A stretch of DNA of 64,000 bases from Hornefia porci (lineage in GTDB: Bacteria > Bacillota > Clostridia > Peptostreptococcales > Anaerovoracaceae). Below the pieces are notes generated by a model that was not told the origin of the DNA, searched no databases, and saw only the letters and a program-made list of their open reading frames with translations. The position numbers were made by a program, and so were the translations under genes. Shown piece after piece: positions 32,161-41,926 of the stretch; the stretch's first letter is position 1, and every line of letters starts with the position of its first letter. The stretch covers positions 806,001 through 870,000 of the forward strand of contig NZ_MJIE01000001.1 in the NCBI RefSeq assembly GCF_001940235.1, in the 5' to 3' direction.

Positions 32161-34791
32161 TTATTTTTGTTCCTGCTTAATCGCCGCCTGTGCAGCCGCC
32201 AGTCTGGCGACCGGTACACGATACGGTGAGCAGGAGACGTACTGCAGTCCGACTCTGTTGCAGAATTCAATAGATTTCGGATCGCCGCCGTGCTCGCCGC
32301 AGATTCCCAGATGGATGTTCGGACGAGTCTTCTTGCCCAGCTTCACAGCATTCTCAACCAGCTTGCCGACGCCGTTCTGGTCGATGGTCTTGAACGGATC
32401 AGACTCCAGAATTCCTTTGTCCACATAGGAACGGATCAACTCAGCGGTGTCGTCTCTGGAGAAGCCGAAGGTCATCTGCGTAAGGTCATTTGTACCGAAG
32501 GAGAAGAACTCCGCTTCCTCCGCAATCTCATCTGCAGTCAGCGCCGCTCTCGGAATCTCGATCATGGTTCCGACAAGATAATCGATCTTCTTTCCGGCCT
32601 TCTCGAAGCATCTGTTAACCGTATCCACAACAGTCTTCTTGACGTTCGCAAGTTCGTTCTTTGAACCGACCAGCGGAATCATGATTTCCGGAACGATCTC
32701 GATGCCTTCTTCGTCGATGACTTCCAGTGCCGCCGTGATGATCGCCTCTGTCTGCATTTCAGCAATTTCCGGATAGGATACCGCAAGTCTGCATCCTCTG
32801 TGACCCAGCATCGGGTTGAATTCCTTCAGTCTGGCCGCTTCAGCCTCAATCTTCTCAACGGACACGCCGCTGCTCTCGGACAGCTGCTTCACTTCCTCAG
32901 GAGTCTTCGGCAGGAACTCGTGAAGCGGAGGATCCAGCAGGCGGACAGTCATCGGACGGTCGCCCATCGTCTTATACATCGCCTTGAAGTCGCTCTTCTG
33001 GAAAGGCAGCAGCTTCGCCAGCGCCTTTCTTCTGGCTTCCTCGGTATCCGCAATGATCATCTCACGGATTGCCGGGATTCTCTCTTCCTCAAAGAACATA
33101 TGCTCTGTACGGCAGAGTCCGATTCCCTCCGCGCCGAATTCGATCGCCTGTTTCGCGTCTCTCGGAGTATCCGCGTTGGTTCTTACCTTCATGGTGCGCA
33201 GCTCGTCCGCCCAGCTCATGATCGTATCAAAGTTTCCGGAAATGTCCGGCGGTACCAGCTTCAGCAGACCGCTGTAAACGTCGCCCGTCGTGCCGTCTAC
33301 TGAAATGTAATCGTCCGGTCCGTAGACCTTGCCGCCGACCTCCAGGGTTCTCTCCTCCTCGCTGATCTTCAGCGCGGAGCAGCCGGTAACGCAGCATTTT
33401 CCCATGCCGCGGGCAACGACCGCCGCGTGAGAGGTTGCACCGCCGTGTGCGGTCAGGATTCCCTGTGCGGCAACCATGCCGGCCAGGTCTTCCGGTGAAG
33501 TTTCCGTCCGGACCAGAATCGCCTTTTCGCCGGCTTCTGCAACAGCGGCCGCCTCATCAGCGGAGAAGCAGATCTTTCCGCAGGCTGCTCCCGGAGAAGC
33601 ATTCAGGCCGTGTGCAATCGGAGTTGCCGCCGCTTCTTCATCCGCGTCGAATCTCGGGTGAAGCAGATGCTCCACAAAGTCAGGTTCGATTCTCAGAACC
33701 GCCGTTTTCTTGTCGATCAGTCCTTCGTTCACCATATCAACTGCGATATTGACTGCAGCTTCAGCGGTTCTCTTTCCGTTTCTGGTCTGAAGCATGAACA
33801 GTTTCCCGTTCTCAACGGTGAACTCCATGTCCTGCATATCTGTATAGTGCTGCTCCAGCTTGGAGGCAATCTCCTTGAACTGCGCATACACTTCCGGGAA
33901 GGTTTCTGCCATCTCGGAAATCTTCTTCGGCGTCCGGATGCCGGCTACCACGTCTTCGCCCTGTGCGTTGACTAGGAATTCTCCGTAGAGGACATTTTCT
34001 CCCGTCGCCGGGTTTCTGGTGAAGGCAACGCCGGTGCCGGAATCATTTCCTTTGTTTCCGAATACCATGGACTGTACGTTGACAGCAGTTCCCAGATCCT
34101 CAGGGATGTCGTTCAGCTTTCTGTACAGAATCGCACGGTCATTTCCCCAGGAGCGGAATACTGCCTTGATAGCCTCCATCAACTGTTCCTGAGGATCCTG
34201 CGGGAATTCGCGGCCGAGAACCTTGACGTACAGTTTTTTGTAGCCCTCGATAATGTCCTTCAGATCTTCGGTCTTCAGGTCAACGTCGAACTCCGCGCCG
34301 ACTTCCGCCTTCTTGCCGTCAAAAATCTCGTTGAACTGCTTCATCGGGACTTCCATTACAACATCGCCGAACATCTGCAGAAATCTTCTGTAGCTGTCAT
34401 AGGCAAATCTCTCGTTATCTGTCTGCTTCGCCAGCGCGACGACTGTCTCGTCATTCAGTCCGAGGTTCAGAACCGTATCCATCATGCCCGGCATGGAGAT
34501 CGGCGCTCCGGAACGAACGGAAACCAGCAGGGGATCCTCAGGATCGCCGAGCTTCTTTCCCATGACCGATTCCAGCTCATCCTGATGTGCTTTGATCTCT
34601 TCGATGATGCTGTCGTCGATTTTTCCGCCGTCTGCGTAATACTGTTTGCAGGCGTCGGTCGTAACGGTGAATCCAAACGGCACCGGCATGCCGGATTTTG
34701 TCATCTCAGCCAGATTCGCTCCCTTTCCGCCGAGCAGGGATCTCATGTCCTTAGAGCCCTCGTTGAATGAGTAAACAAATTTTTTCTCCAT
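32161..34791 (-). CDS. ppdK: Pyruvate, phosphate dikinase
   Basis: 876 residues from ATG 34791 (MEKKFVYSFNEGSKDMRSLLGGKGANLAEM), with a GAGGT box. ATP-grasp domain with RSGAPISMPGMMDTVLNLG and DIPEDLGTAVNVQSMVFGN; phospho-His swivel domain ILTAHGGATSHAAVVARGMGKCCVTG with the catalytic His; PEP/pyruvate barrel with GIGLCRTEHMFF, LDPPLHEFLPK, MIEIPRAALTADEIAEEAEFFSFGTNDLTQ and CGEHGGDP carrying the active-site Cys. Interconverts pyruvate+ATP+Pi and PEP+AMP+PPi; in anaerobes often glycolytic. Last gene of the glyS operon. Confidence 0.96.
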   Translation of the reverse strand: MEKKFVYSFNEGSKDMRSLLGGKGANLAEMTKSGMPVPFGFTVTTDACKQYYADGGKIDDSIIEEIKAHQDELESVMGKKLGDPEDPLLVSVRSGAPISMPGMMDTVLNLGLNDETVVALAKQTDNERFAYDSYRRFLQMFGDVVMEVPMKQFNEIFDGKKAEVGAEFDVDLKTEDLKDIIEGYKKLYVKVLGREFPQDPQEQLMEAIKAVFRSWGNDRAILYRKLNDIPEDLGTAVNVQSMVFGNKGNDSGTGVAFTRNPATGENVLYGEFLVNAQGEDVVAGIRTPKKISEMAETFPEVYAQFKEIASKLEQHYTDMQDMEFTVENGKLFMLQTRNGKRTAEAAVNIAVDMVNEGLIDKKTAVLRIEPDFVEHLLHPRFDADEEAAATPIAHGLNASPGAACGKICFSADEAAAVAEAGEKAILVRTETSPEDLAGMVAAQGILTAHGGATSHAAVVARGMGKCCVTGCSALKISEEERTLEVGGKVYGPDDYISVDGTTGDVYSGLLKLVPPDISGNFDTIMSWADELRTMKVRTNADTPRDAKQAIEFGAEGIGLCRTEHMFFEEERIPAIREMIIADTEEARRKALAKLLPFQKSDFKAMYKTMGDRPMTVRLLDPPLHEFLPKTPEEVKQLSESSGVSVEKIEAEAARLKEFNPMLGHRGCRLAVSYPEIAEMQTEAIITAALEVIDEEGIEIVPEIMIPLVGSKNELANVKKTVVDTVNRCFEKAGKKIDYLVGTMIEIPRAALTADEIAEEAEFFSFGTNDLTQMTFGFSRDDTAELIRSYVDKGILESDPFKTIDQNGVGKLVENAVKLGKKTRPNIHLGICGEHGGDPKSIEFCNRVGLQYVSCSPYRVPVARLAAAQAAIKQEQK

Positions 34792-34816
34792 TGGTACTAC
34801 CTCACTTTTTGATTCT

Positions 34817-36226
34817 TTAGAACTGCAAGCGTTCTTCAATATAACCCTTCACGTCCTCGATCGGAATACGGATCTGTTCCATCGTATCACGATCTCGGAT
34901 CGTTACGCATCTGTCCGTCTCCGTATCGAAGTCAACACAGATGCAATACGGCGTACCTATCTCATCTTCTCTGCGGTATCGCTTTCCAATCGAACCTGTA
35001 ACATCGTAGTCCACATTAAAATATCTGGACAACTCTTCATATATGGGCTCCGCCTGGTCCGCCAGTTTCTTTGCCAGCGGGAGCACAGCCGCTTTATACG
35101 GCGCAAGCGCGGGATGGAAATGCATGATTACACGGGTATCCTCCTTGCCCTTTGCGTCGGTTACAGTCTCCTCCTCATACGCGTCAATCAGGAACGCCAG
35201 CGCGACACGATCCGCACCCAGCGACGGTTCGATGCAGTATGGGATGTATGTTTCTCTGTCCTTGCCCTCACCCTCTGTGAAGGTCAGCTGTTCGCCCGAG
35301 TATTCACTGTGTCTGCTCAGATCGAAGTCGGTTCTGTCCGCGATGCCCCACAGCTCGCCCCATCCGAAGGGGAAACGATATTCAATATCGGTGGTCGCGT
35401 TGCTGTAATGGGAGAGCTCCTCCTTCTCATGATCCCTGAGGCGGACATTCTCCATGTTCATATTAAGACTCCTCAGGAAGTTTTCACAATAATCCTTCCA
35501 GTAGGCGAACCATTCCAGATCAGTTCCGGGCTTGCAGAAGAATTCGCACTCCATCTGCTCGAACTCCCTGGTCCGGAACGTGAAATTTCCCGGCGTGATT
35601 TCGTTGCGGAAGGATTTTCCGATCTGACAGATTCCGAACGGAATCTTCTTTCTGGAAGTCCTGGCAACATTTTTAAAGTTTACAAAAATTCCCTGTGCCG
35701 TTTCCGGCCGCAGATAAATCTGCGATTTGCTGTCTTCCGTTACTCCCTGGAAGGTTTTAAACATCAGGTTGAACTGCCGGATATTCGTAAAATCACTTTT
35801 GCCACAGTCCGGGCACTGAACCTTATGCTCGCGGATATACGCCTCCATCTTTTCATTGGGCCATCCGTCGATAACAGGCTGTTCCTGTCCGTTTGTCATC
35901 ATGTGATCTTCGATCAGCTTATCCGCGCGGAAGCGGGAATGGCAGTTCTTGCAGTCAATCAGCGGATCCGAAAATCCGCCGACATGACCGGACGCCTCCC
36001 AGGTCCTGGGATTCATCAGAATCGCTGCGTCCAGTCCCACGTTGTATTTGTTCTCCTGGACGAATTTCTTCCACCACGCTTTCTTGATGTTGTTCTTGAA
36101 CTCGACTCCCAGCGGACCGTAATCCCAGGTGTTCGCGAGTCCTCCGTAGATCTCTGACCCCGGGTAAACGAACCCTCTGCCCTTGGCCAGAGCTACGATT
36201 TTTTCCATAGTAACTTCATTGCTCAT
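34817..36226 (-). CDS. glyS: Glycyl-tRNA synthetase, alpha2 (homodimeric) type
   Basis: 469 residues from ATG 36226 ([29 protein letters not shown]), preferred over a TTG at 36241. Class II motifs: motif 1 around [20 protein letters not shown], motif 2 [25 protein letters not shown], motif 3 [15 protein letters not shown] zinc-like Cys cluster [11 protein letters not shown] ... CPDCGKSDF sits in the first third. C-terminal anticodon-binding domain ([16 protein letters not shown]). This is the eukaryote/archaea-like class also found in many Firmicutes. Lies 26 bases before ppdK. Confidence 0.96.
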   Translation of the reverse strand: MSNEVTMEKIVALAKGRGFVYPGSEIYGGLANTWDYGPLGVEFKNNIKKAWWKKFVQENKYNVGLDAAILMNPRTWEASGHVGGFSDPLIDCKNCHSRFRADKLIEDHMMTNGQEQPVIDGWPNEKMEAYIREHKVQCPDCGKSDFTNIRQFNLMFKTFQGVTEDSKSQIYLRPETAQGIFVNFKNVARTSRKKIPFGICQIGKSFRNEITPGNFTFRTREFEQMECEFFCKPGTDLEWFAYWKDYCENFLRSLNMNMENVRLRDHEKEELSHYSNATTDIEYRFPFGWGELWGIADRTDFDLSRHSEYSGEQLTFTEGEGKDRETYIPYCIEPSLGADRVALAFLIDAYEEETVTDAKGKEDTRVIMHFHPALAPYKAAVLPLAKKLADQAEPIYEELSRYFNVDYDVTGSIGKRYRREDEIGTPYCICVDFDTETDRCVTIRDRDTMEQIRIPIEDVKGYIEERLQF

Positions 36227-36246
36227 TAATCTGTCTACCAACTTTC

Positions 36247-37455
36247 TTAGAAAAATTTAAAACGATTCAGCTCGTCTTCTGTCTCTTCGGTTTTTTCTGC
36301 CTTCTCGGATTCGTTCTGAATTTCTTCCCGGGCCTTCTCGGCTTTTTCCATCGCCTCTCCCAGCGTATCCTTGACTTCGGGAATGTTGTCGTCTACCGCT
36401 GCGGCGACGTCGATTTCACCGGTGTTGTCTAGCACTGAGCCGCCTGTCCTCTCAACTCCGGGGAAATCCGCCGGTTCAGCGGGAATCTCCCGGGCAGCGG
36501 TTTCGACTGTTTCGGAAGCTGTCTCAGGCGCAGGTTCCGGTGCTGTTTCGAACACGGTTTCGGGAACTGTTTCCGGTGCAGCTTCAGACGCTGTTTCGAA
36601 CACGGTTTCGGGAGCCGTTTCCGGCGCGGCTTCCGACGCTGTCTCCGGTGCAGCTTCAAATGCGTCCTTCGGTGCCTCTGCAGCCGCTGTATCCGCCGCG
36701 ACCGCGTCCGCCGCCCCGGCAGGTTCCTCCGGTTCCGCCTTCGGCGCGGCAGCTGCCTTCGGATGCGCTTCGCCGAACCCGCAGTCGTCACAGGGTTCTT
36801 CACAGGGCTCCTCACAGCTTTCGCAGTCTTTGTCGCATACATCGATATCGACAAAGTCGTCTCCGCCTCCGATCCCGCGGATGCGCTGAGCCATATCTCT
36901 CGCCGCGTCCGTAGCGTCTCTGGCCATATCTCTGGCTCTGCCGGCCACATCTCCGCTCTTCTCTTTCACTGTCTCATATACGCCGGGAGCCTTGTCCTTC
37001 ATTCCCTCGTACAGACCGGATCCCCTGCTGACCGCCTCGTCATACAGGTTTCCGGCTTTATCGGAGATGTCAACGACTTCACCGTTATCCTTGATCATCT
37101 CCACCTGGCACTTGAAGCTGAACGCCGCAAGCACGCCGATCACGATGCCCCAGGGTGCGACGATCGCTCCCAACACGCCCGCGTTCAGCGGAATGTTCAG
37201 GATCGTTTCGCCCCTGCGCTTTACCACAATTCTGGCGACGTTGCCCTTATGCACAACTTCCTTCATTTTGGAAAGAAACTCCTCACCCTGGGCGCTGATC
37301 TTCCGGGAGGAAGAGGTCTCGTCAATGTTGTCCTCGATGGCGATGATCGCCTCCACAACATTGCCGTCCGCCTTTTCCAGCGCTTCCTTCGCTTCCTTAT
37401 AGGTTACCCCCGTTCTGTCCTTCACCAGTTCGATCTTTTCCAATGTAATCTCCAT
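36247..37455 (-). CDS. DUF4342-like protein with UBA-like N-terminus, Cys-rich segment and Pro/Glu/Ala repeats
   Basis: 402 residues. Residues 1-45 are UBA-like ([29 protein letters not shown]); ~60-115 form the DUF4342 core with a hydrophobic segment ([21 protein letters not shown]). Residues 207-225 contain six Cys in a short acidic stretch ([20 protein letters not shown]), a possible metal site. Residues ~255-325 are repeats of the type [17 protein letters not shown]. The C-terminus is Glu/Lys-rich coiled coil. Known short DUF4342 proteins end after the core, so this is a long, low-complexity version. Between recO and glyS in one operon; function unknown. Confidence 0.7.
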   Translation of the reverse strand: MEITLEKIELVKDRTGVTYKEAKEALEKADGNVVEAIIAIEDNIDETSSSRKISAQGEEFLSKMKEVVHKGNVARIVVKRRGETILNIPLNAGVLGAIVAPWGIVIGVLAAFSFKCQVEMIKDNGEVVDISDKAGNLYDEAVSRGSGLYEGMKDKAPGVYETVKEKSGDVAGRARDMARDATDAARDMAQRIRGIGGGDDFVDIDVCDKDCESCEEPCEEPCDDCGFGEAHPKAAAAPKAEPEEPAGAADAVAADTAAAEAPKDAFEAAPETASEAAPETAPETVFETASEAAPETVPETVFETAPEPAPETASETVETAAREIPAEPADFPGVERTGGSVLDNTGEIDVAAAVDDNIPEVKDTLGEAMEKAEKAREEIQNESEKAEKTEETEDELNRFKFF

Positions 37456-37482
37456 AACTGCCCTCCATATTCGGTGGTTCTC

Positions 37483-38244
37483 TCAATTCAGTCCACCCGT
37501 CAGTATGCTCTCGCTTTTCAAGTCTCCCACATCCAGATGATAGGATATGTAACTGCGGAGAATCGCCCGCAGTGCAGCCGCATCCTCCTCATTCAGCGCA
37601 ATATTCCGAAAAGACTTTAACGGATTCGACGCAAAATAATTAATTACATTTACTATATCAAATTTTGTACGGTAAATCAATGTTTCATCGCCTGAAGACA
37701 GGATTTTTTCAGCGCATTTTTCGCATATCATACCGCCTCGGGTCACACTGAAATGCGTAAGGTTCTGCTTTGTCCCACAGACCGCGCACTCCCCCAGCTC
37801 CGGAAACGTACCGAGCAGACGGAGCAGGCGGATCTCATACGCCAGCACAAGCGTCAGGTGCTGTTTTTTCCTCTGCTCCAGTTCCTCCAGAAAATCAATC
37901 AGCAGATGAAACACCCCCGGCTGCGCAGCCTCCTCCGGAACGACCTTTTCCGTCAGCTCCAGAACATAAGCCGCCGCCATATATTTGTCGATATCCTCGC
38001 CGATACCGTAATAGCTCCGGATGGTTTCCGCACGGTCGAGGTTGTAGTAATTCCGTCCCTGAAAGATCTGATAATTTCCGTAGGTAAACGGGCGCAACGC
38101 AAGAGAGGAGCGGCTTTTCCCCTTTTCCGTCATGCTCGTTCCCACACTCAGTTTCCCGTATTTCGCTGTAAAAAGAAGGATCATCCTTCGACCGGACGCG
38201 GTTTTCGTCTGCCGGAAAATGATCCCTTCCGAGTTCAGATACAT
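37483..38244 (-). CDS. recO: DNA repair protein RecO
   Basis: 253 residues. N-terminal OB-fold (EGIIFRQTKTASGRRMILLFTAKYGKLSV), helical middle (YYLDRAETIRSYYGI-like region) and a zinc finger: CAVCG ... GGMICEKCAE. C-terminal helices with YFASNPLKSFRNI. Loads RecA onto SSB-coated gaps in the RecFOR pathway. Its start overlaps the era stop by one base region (38244), so the two are co-translated. The gene order era-recO is widely conserved in Firmicutes. Confidence 0.94.
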   Translation of the reverse strand: MYLNSEGIIFRQTKTASGRRMILLFTAKYGKLSVGTSMTEKGKSRSSLALRPFTYGNYQIFQGRNYYNLDRAETIRSYYGIGEDIDKYMAAAYVLELTEKVVPEEAAQPGVFHLLIDFLEELEQRKKQHLTLVLAYEIRLLRLLGTFPELGECAVCGTKQNLTHFSVTRGGMICEKCAEKILSSGDETLIYRTKFDIVNVINYFASNPLKSFRNIALNEEDAAALRAILRSYISYHLDVGDLKSESILTGGLN

Positions 38245-39146
38245 CAGTCTTTTTCCTTATAGCCGAAATTGCTCAGATCGAAATCGCTGTCGCGCCAGTT
38301 TTCCCTGACCTTGACAAAAAGCTCCAGATATATTTTTGTGCCCAGCAGAGCCTCCAGCTCCAGGCGGGCCGCCTTGCCGACGCCCTTGATCTTTTTCCCG
38401 CCGCTGCCGATGATGATGCCCTTATGACTCTTCTTCTCGCAGTAGATCACCGCGCTTATCCGGGTGAGCTTCGGCTCCTCCCGGAACGACTCAATCTCCA
38501 CCGCCACGCCGTGGGGCACCTCCTCCTGCAGATACAGAAGAAGTTTCTCCCGGATCACCTCGCTGACCAGAAACCGTTCCGGATAATCCGTAATCATATC
38601 CTCCGGGAAATACATGGGGCCCTCCTCCAGGAAGTCCTCAATCCGCTCCACGAGCTCCGGCACATTGGTGCCGTTCTTTGCGGAAGTCCCGTAGATATCG
38701 TCAAACAGGCCCAGTTCCTCGTATTCGTTATAAATCTGCAGATAATTCTCCGGCTGCATGGTATCCGTTTTGTTCACCACAAGAATTTTCGGCGTGTCCA
38801 CCGTTCGGAGCATTTCCACAATGTAGCGGTCTCCGGGTCCCGCCGACAGCGGGCCGTCGATCAGGAACAGAATCAGATCCACCTCGCGCAGCGTTCCGGC
38901 AGCCATGTCGGTCATCGCAGCCCCAAGCTTATTTCTGCCCTTGTGAATGCCGGGCGTATCGATGAACACCATCTGAACGCCTTCCCGATCTGCAGTCTCA
39001 CCTCTGGTGTAGATGCCGCGGATGGTATTTCTCGTGGTCTGCGGCTTGTCGCTGGTGATGGCGATCTTCTCTCCCATGATCTGGTTCAGCAGTGTGGATT
39101 TTCCCACATTCGGCCGCCCCACGATCCCGATAAATCCAGATTTCAT
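38244..39146 (-). CDS. era: GTPase Era
   Basis: 300 residues. G1 GRPNVGKSTLLNQ, G2 region TTRNTIRGIYT, G3 DTPGIHKGRNKLG, G4 VNKTD, G5 SAKNGTNV. C-terminal KH domain with IYCEKKSHKGIIIGSGGKKIKGVG. Binds 16S rRNA 3' end for 30S maturation. Lies in the phoH-ybeY-cdd-era-recO cluster, whose members act in rRNA processing and repair. Confidence 0.97.
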   Translation of the reverse strand: MKSGFIGIVGRPNVGKSTLLNQIMGEKIAITSDKPQTTRNTIRGIYTRGETADREGVQMVFIDTPGIHKGRNKLGAAMTDMAAGTLREVDLILFLIDGPLSAGPGDRYIVEMLRTVDTPKILVVNKTDTMQPENYLQIYNEYEELGLFDDIYGTSAKNGTNVPELVERIEDFLEEGPMYFPEDMITDYPERFLVSEVIREKLLLYLQEEVPHGVAVEIESFREEPKLTRISAVIYCEKKSHKGIIIGSGGKKIKGVGKAARLELEALLGTKIYLELFVKVRENWRDSDFDLSNFGYKEKD

Positions 39147-39161
39147 CCTTCCTCCGTTCTG

Positions 39162-39545
39162 TTACAGCGTAAAATTCTCCGGCAGCAGCTCTGCCAGCGT
39201 CTTCACCTCAAGATGCTCCTCGTCGTCGCCTGTAATCACCTTCATTTCCGTCGAAAATTCCGACAGGAACTGGCGGCAGATCCCGCACATCGGCGCAGCT
39301 CCCCGGTCTGAGGCCGTCGCGATCGCCGCGAAATCCCGTTCTCCCTCCGACACCGCTTTGACACAGGCAGTACGCTCCGCACAGATTGCGGCCCCGTAAG
39401 AGGCGTTCTCCACATTGACGCCGGTGAACACCCTGCCTGTCTTTGTCAGCAGAGCGGCGCCCACCCGAAACCCCGAGTAAGGCGCATAAGCGTTTTCCCG
39501 CGCCTCACGGGCGCTTCTGTATAATTCTTTGTACTCCAGGTCCAT
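39162..39545 (-). CDS. cdd: Cytidine deaminase
   Basis: 127 residues. Zinc-site motifs: CAERTACVKAV (Cys plus catalytic Glu in the AICAE box) and PMCGICRQFLSEF (second CxxC). NVENASYGAAICAE is the family signature. Homotetrameric type. Converts cytidine/deoxycytidine to uridine for pyrimidine salvage. Two bases separate it from ybeY. Confidence 0.96.
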   Translation of the reverse strand: MDLEYKELYRSAREARENAYAPYSGFRVGAALLTKTGRVFTGVNVENASYGAAICAERTACVKAVSEGERDFAAIATASDRGAAPMCGICRQFLSEFSTEMKVITGDDEEHLEVKTLAELLPENFTL

Positions 39546-39547
39546 GA

Positions 39548-40030
39548 TTACCTCTCGACTCCAAGATACTTCATGATTTCTTCCTCTCTGGCGCGCATGA
39601 CGCTCTTCTCCTCCGGCTCCATATGATCGTATCCGAGGAGATGCAGCACGCTGTGAACGAACAGATAGAGCAGTTCTCTTTCCGCCGAATGCCCGAATTC
39701 CTCCGCCTGTTCCTCTGCCCGCTCCCGGCAGATCACCACATCGCCGAGCGCCGCAGGCTCATCTCCTGTCCGGCTCTGCGCCTCCAGAATCTCTCCGGGG
39801 TTCTCGTACTGCGGAAACGAAAGCACATCGGTCACCCGGTCAATTCCGCGGTAATCCCGGTTCAGTTCTCTGATCTCCTCCGGAGAAACAACGCTTACGC
39901 TGACCTCGCACCGGGATGCGTCGAGCCCCTCCGACACGGCGCATCGATCCGCCGCTTTCTCCATCGCCGCGGCAATTTCCTGCGAAACGCCTGCGCCCGC
40001 GCCGGCGTCCTCCGCGAAATAAACCCTCAT
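39548..40030 (-). CDS. ybeY: Endoribonuclease YbeY
   Basis: 160 residues. Zinc motif H-x3-H-x5-H is seen as HSVLHLLGYDH; N-terminal NRDYRGIDRVTDVLSFPQYE is also diagnostic. Processes the 3' end of 16S rRNA and takes part in ribosome quality control. Overlaps phoH by 4 bases (ATGA). The diacylglycerol kinase gene often found between ybeY and cdd is absent here. Confidence 0.95.
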   Translation of the reverse strand: MRVYFAEDAGAGAGVSQEIAAAMEKAADRCAVSEGLDASRCEVSVSVVSPEEIRELNRDYRGIDRVTDVLSFPQYENPGEILEAQSRTGDEPAALGDVVICRERAEEQAEEFGHSAERELLYLFVHSVLHLLGYDHMEPEEKSVMRAREEEIMKYLGVER

Positions 40031-40995
40031 CGCCGTTCTCCCTTTCTGTAATAGGCGTCGTAAGCCTTGATGATTCGCCTGACCATCTCATGGCGCACCA
40101 CATCCACGTCCTTCAGATAACAGAAGTCGATCCCCTTTACATTCTTCAGAATCTTCGCCGCCTCCGTCAGGCCGCTTTTCTTTCCCTTAGGCAGATCGAT
40201 CTGTGTCACGTCCCCGGTCACCACCACCTTGGAGCCGAAGCCCATACGGGTCAGAAACATTTTCATCTGCTCCTGTGTCGTGTTCTGCGCCTCATCCAGA
40301 ATAATGAACGCATCGTCCAGCGTCCGTCCGCGCATGTACGCCAGCGGAACGACCTCGATGGCTTCCTTCTCCTTCAGGCGGAGGGCGTTCTCCCGTCCCA
40401 GAATATCATACAGGCTGTCATAAAGCGGGCGAAGATACGGGTCTACCTTCTCCTGCAGATCGCCCGGCAGAAATCCCAGATTTTCACCTGCCTCCACCGC
40501 CGGACGCGCCAGAATAATCTTCTGTACCTCTTTGTTCTTAAACGCGCTGACCGCCATCGCCACCGCAATATATGTCTTGCCGGTCCCCGCCGGTCCTATG
40601 GCGAAAACCACATCCTTCTGGCGGATGCTGTTCACATATTCCTTCTGACCGATCGTTTTCGCCTTAATCGGTTTCCCGCGGCTCGTAAAGCAGATCACGT
40701 CCCTGCTGACATTCTGCTCCGCATAGGACATTCCGCTCTCCTGCAGAGAGATGATATAGTTCACCTTCTGTTCGTCCACCCGCTCTCCGCTCTTCACCAG
40801 AGCAATCAGTTCCTCCAGGATCCTCTCCGCGGCGTCCGGCTGTTCTCCCCGGATCAGCAGATAATCCTCCCGCTGGATGATCTCCGCTCCCGTCGCCTCT
40901 TTAATCAGCCTCAGGTTCGCGTCGAGGTTCCCGAACAGATCCTCTACATCGATGGTGTCGTCGATCTTTATTTTTCTGAATTCCGTTTCCGTCAA
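40027..40995 (-). CDS. phoH: PhoH-like ATPase
   Basis: 322 residues. Walker A FAIGPAGTGKTYIA, Walker B AFIILDEAQN, sensor TRMGFGSKVVVTGD, plus LARPAVEAGENLGFLPGD. N-terminal part (FGNLDANLRLIKEATGAEI) is the PhoH/KH-like extension. RNA-associated ATPase usually linked with YbeY. First gene of the cluster; the 80-base gap to the next gene upstream likely holds the operon promoter. Confidence 0.95.
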   Translation of the reverse strand: MTETEFRKIKIDDTIDVEDLFGNLDANLRLIKEATGAEIIQREDYLLIRGEQPDAAERILEELIALVKSGERVDEQKVNYIISLQESGMSYAEQNVSRDVICFTSRGKPIKAKTIGQKEYVNSIRQKDVVFAIGPAGTGKTYIAVAMAVSAFKNKEVQKIILARPAVEAGENLGFLPGDLQEKVDPYLRPLYDSLYDILGRENALRLKEKEAIEVVPLAYMRGRTLDDAFIILDEAQNTTQEQMKMFLTRMGFGSKVVVTGDVTQIDLPKGKKSGLTEAAKILKNVKGIDFCYLKDVDVVRHEMVRRIIKAYDAYYRKGERR

Positions 40996-41076
40996 TCGCT
41001 TCTCCTCATCATTTTATTTCTCTCTGACAAAGTCAGGTTCGCCTCTATTATAGCGCAAACCCGCCGGTTTGACCAT

Positions 41077-41766
41077 TCATTTCATGACAATCATCGCGAT
41101 GATGTTGTTCGCCGCGTGAACCAGAACGGGGACGGCAATATGGCCTGTTTTTTCGTAGACATAACAAAGAACAATCCCCGTGACCAGCGCCGCGGGCGCC
41201 GCCGGACCGATTCCGTGCATCAGGGCAAACGGAATGCCTGACAGCAGGGCCGCTGTAACAAAGCTGTACCGGCAGCGTATTCCGATGAAAAAAACGCCGC
41301 GGAACACAAGCTCCTCCGTCACCGGCACACACACCGCATAAACCGCAAGCATCAGCGCCGGAGATACGGCCGCGGCTGCACTCGTGCCGGAGGCTTCACC
41401 GAAGCCCGCCGCCGCGTCTCCTCCCCACAGCCGCACAATGGCCGATATCAGAGAGTCCGCCGCCAGAATAACCGCCAGTGCGGCCGGGACAGCGATTACC
41501 GTGTTTATTGTTTTTGTCCCGCTCCGCAGCAGCAGGCCCCTGCGGAGCAGCGCCGTGAGCGTATACGGAATCAGCGCCGCGGCTGTACAGAGATGAATCA
41601 CCACCGTATCCACAGCGTCGCTCCACTGCGGATAAAAAGAAATCAGCAGTTTTCCGGCTTCCCGTCCTGCAAAAAACAGCAGCACCGTCAGGACGAAAAG
41701 CGATTCCAGTCTTTTATTTTCTGTCGGAGAGTCTCCGAGCCTGACTGTTTTGTTCTTTGCCATCAT
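41077..41766 (-). CDS. CPBP-family intramembrane metalloprotease (CAAX-like)
   Basis: 229 residues, about seven membrane helices. The three catalytic motifs are seen: EELVFRGVFF (EExxxR), PFALMHG (FxxxH) and VHAANNIIAM (HxxxN-type). Members range from prenyl-protein proteases to bacteriocin self-immunity proteins; substrate here is unknown. A GTG or the second Met are alternative starts. Stands alone between phoH and the yqeY terminator. Confidence 0.85.
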   Translation of the reverse strand: MMAKNKTVRLGDSPTENKRLESLFVLTVLLFFAGREAGKLLISFYPQWSDAVDTVVIHLCTAAALIPYTLTALLRRGLLLRSGTKTINTVIAVPAALAVILAADSLISAIVRLWGGDAAAGFGEASGTSAAAAVSPALMLAVYAVCVPVTEELVFRGVFFIGIRCRYSFVTAALLSGIPFALMHGIGPAAPAALVTGIVLCYVYEKTGHIAVPVLVHAANNIIAMIVMK

Positions 41767-41888
41767 CCCTCTGCTTTCTCTGACAAACCGTTCCTGCGTG
41801 TCAGGTTCCTGACTGCCGGCTGCCGAATATCACGGGACACCGCCGCGCAGCAGCGGCCTGCCGGTTGCCGCGGCAGCCGCACGCTTAT

Positions 41889-41921
41889 CAAAAAGGGCTG
41901 TCACCAGCGGGACAGCCCTTT
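41889..41921 (-). terminator. Intrinsic terminator of rpsU-yqeY
   Basis: Minus strand AAAGGGCTGTC and GACAGCCCTTT (complement of 41892-41921) form a perfect 11-bp stem with an 8-9-base loop, followed by TTTTT. It begins 6 bases after the yqeY stop. Confidence 0.92.
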
Positions 41922-41926
41922 GCAAT

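Noticed and set aside
36371..36950. Long overlapping ORFs on both strands across the repeat part of the DUF4342-like gene
   Set aside because: They are shadows of the Glu/Ala/Pro/Thr repeat in GC-rich codons; no start signals.
39916..41241. 441-codon plus-strand ORF across ybeY and phoH
   Set aside because: Antisense of two certain genes, no domain and no promoter.
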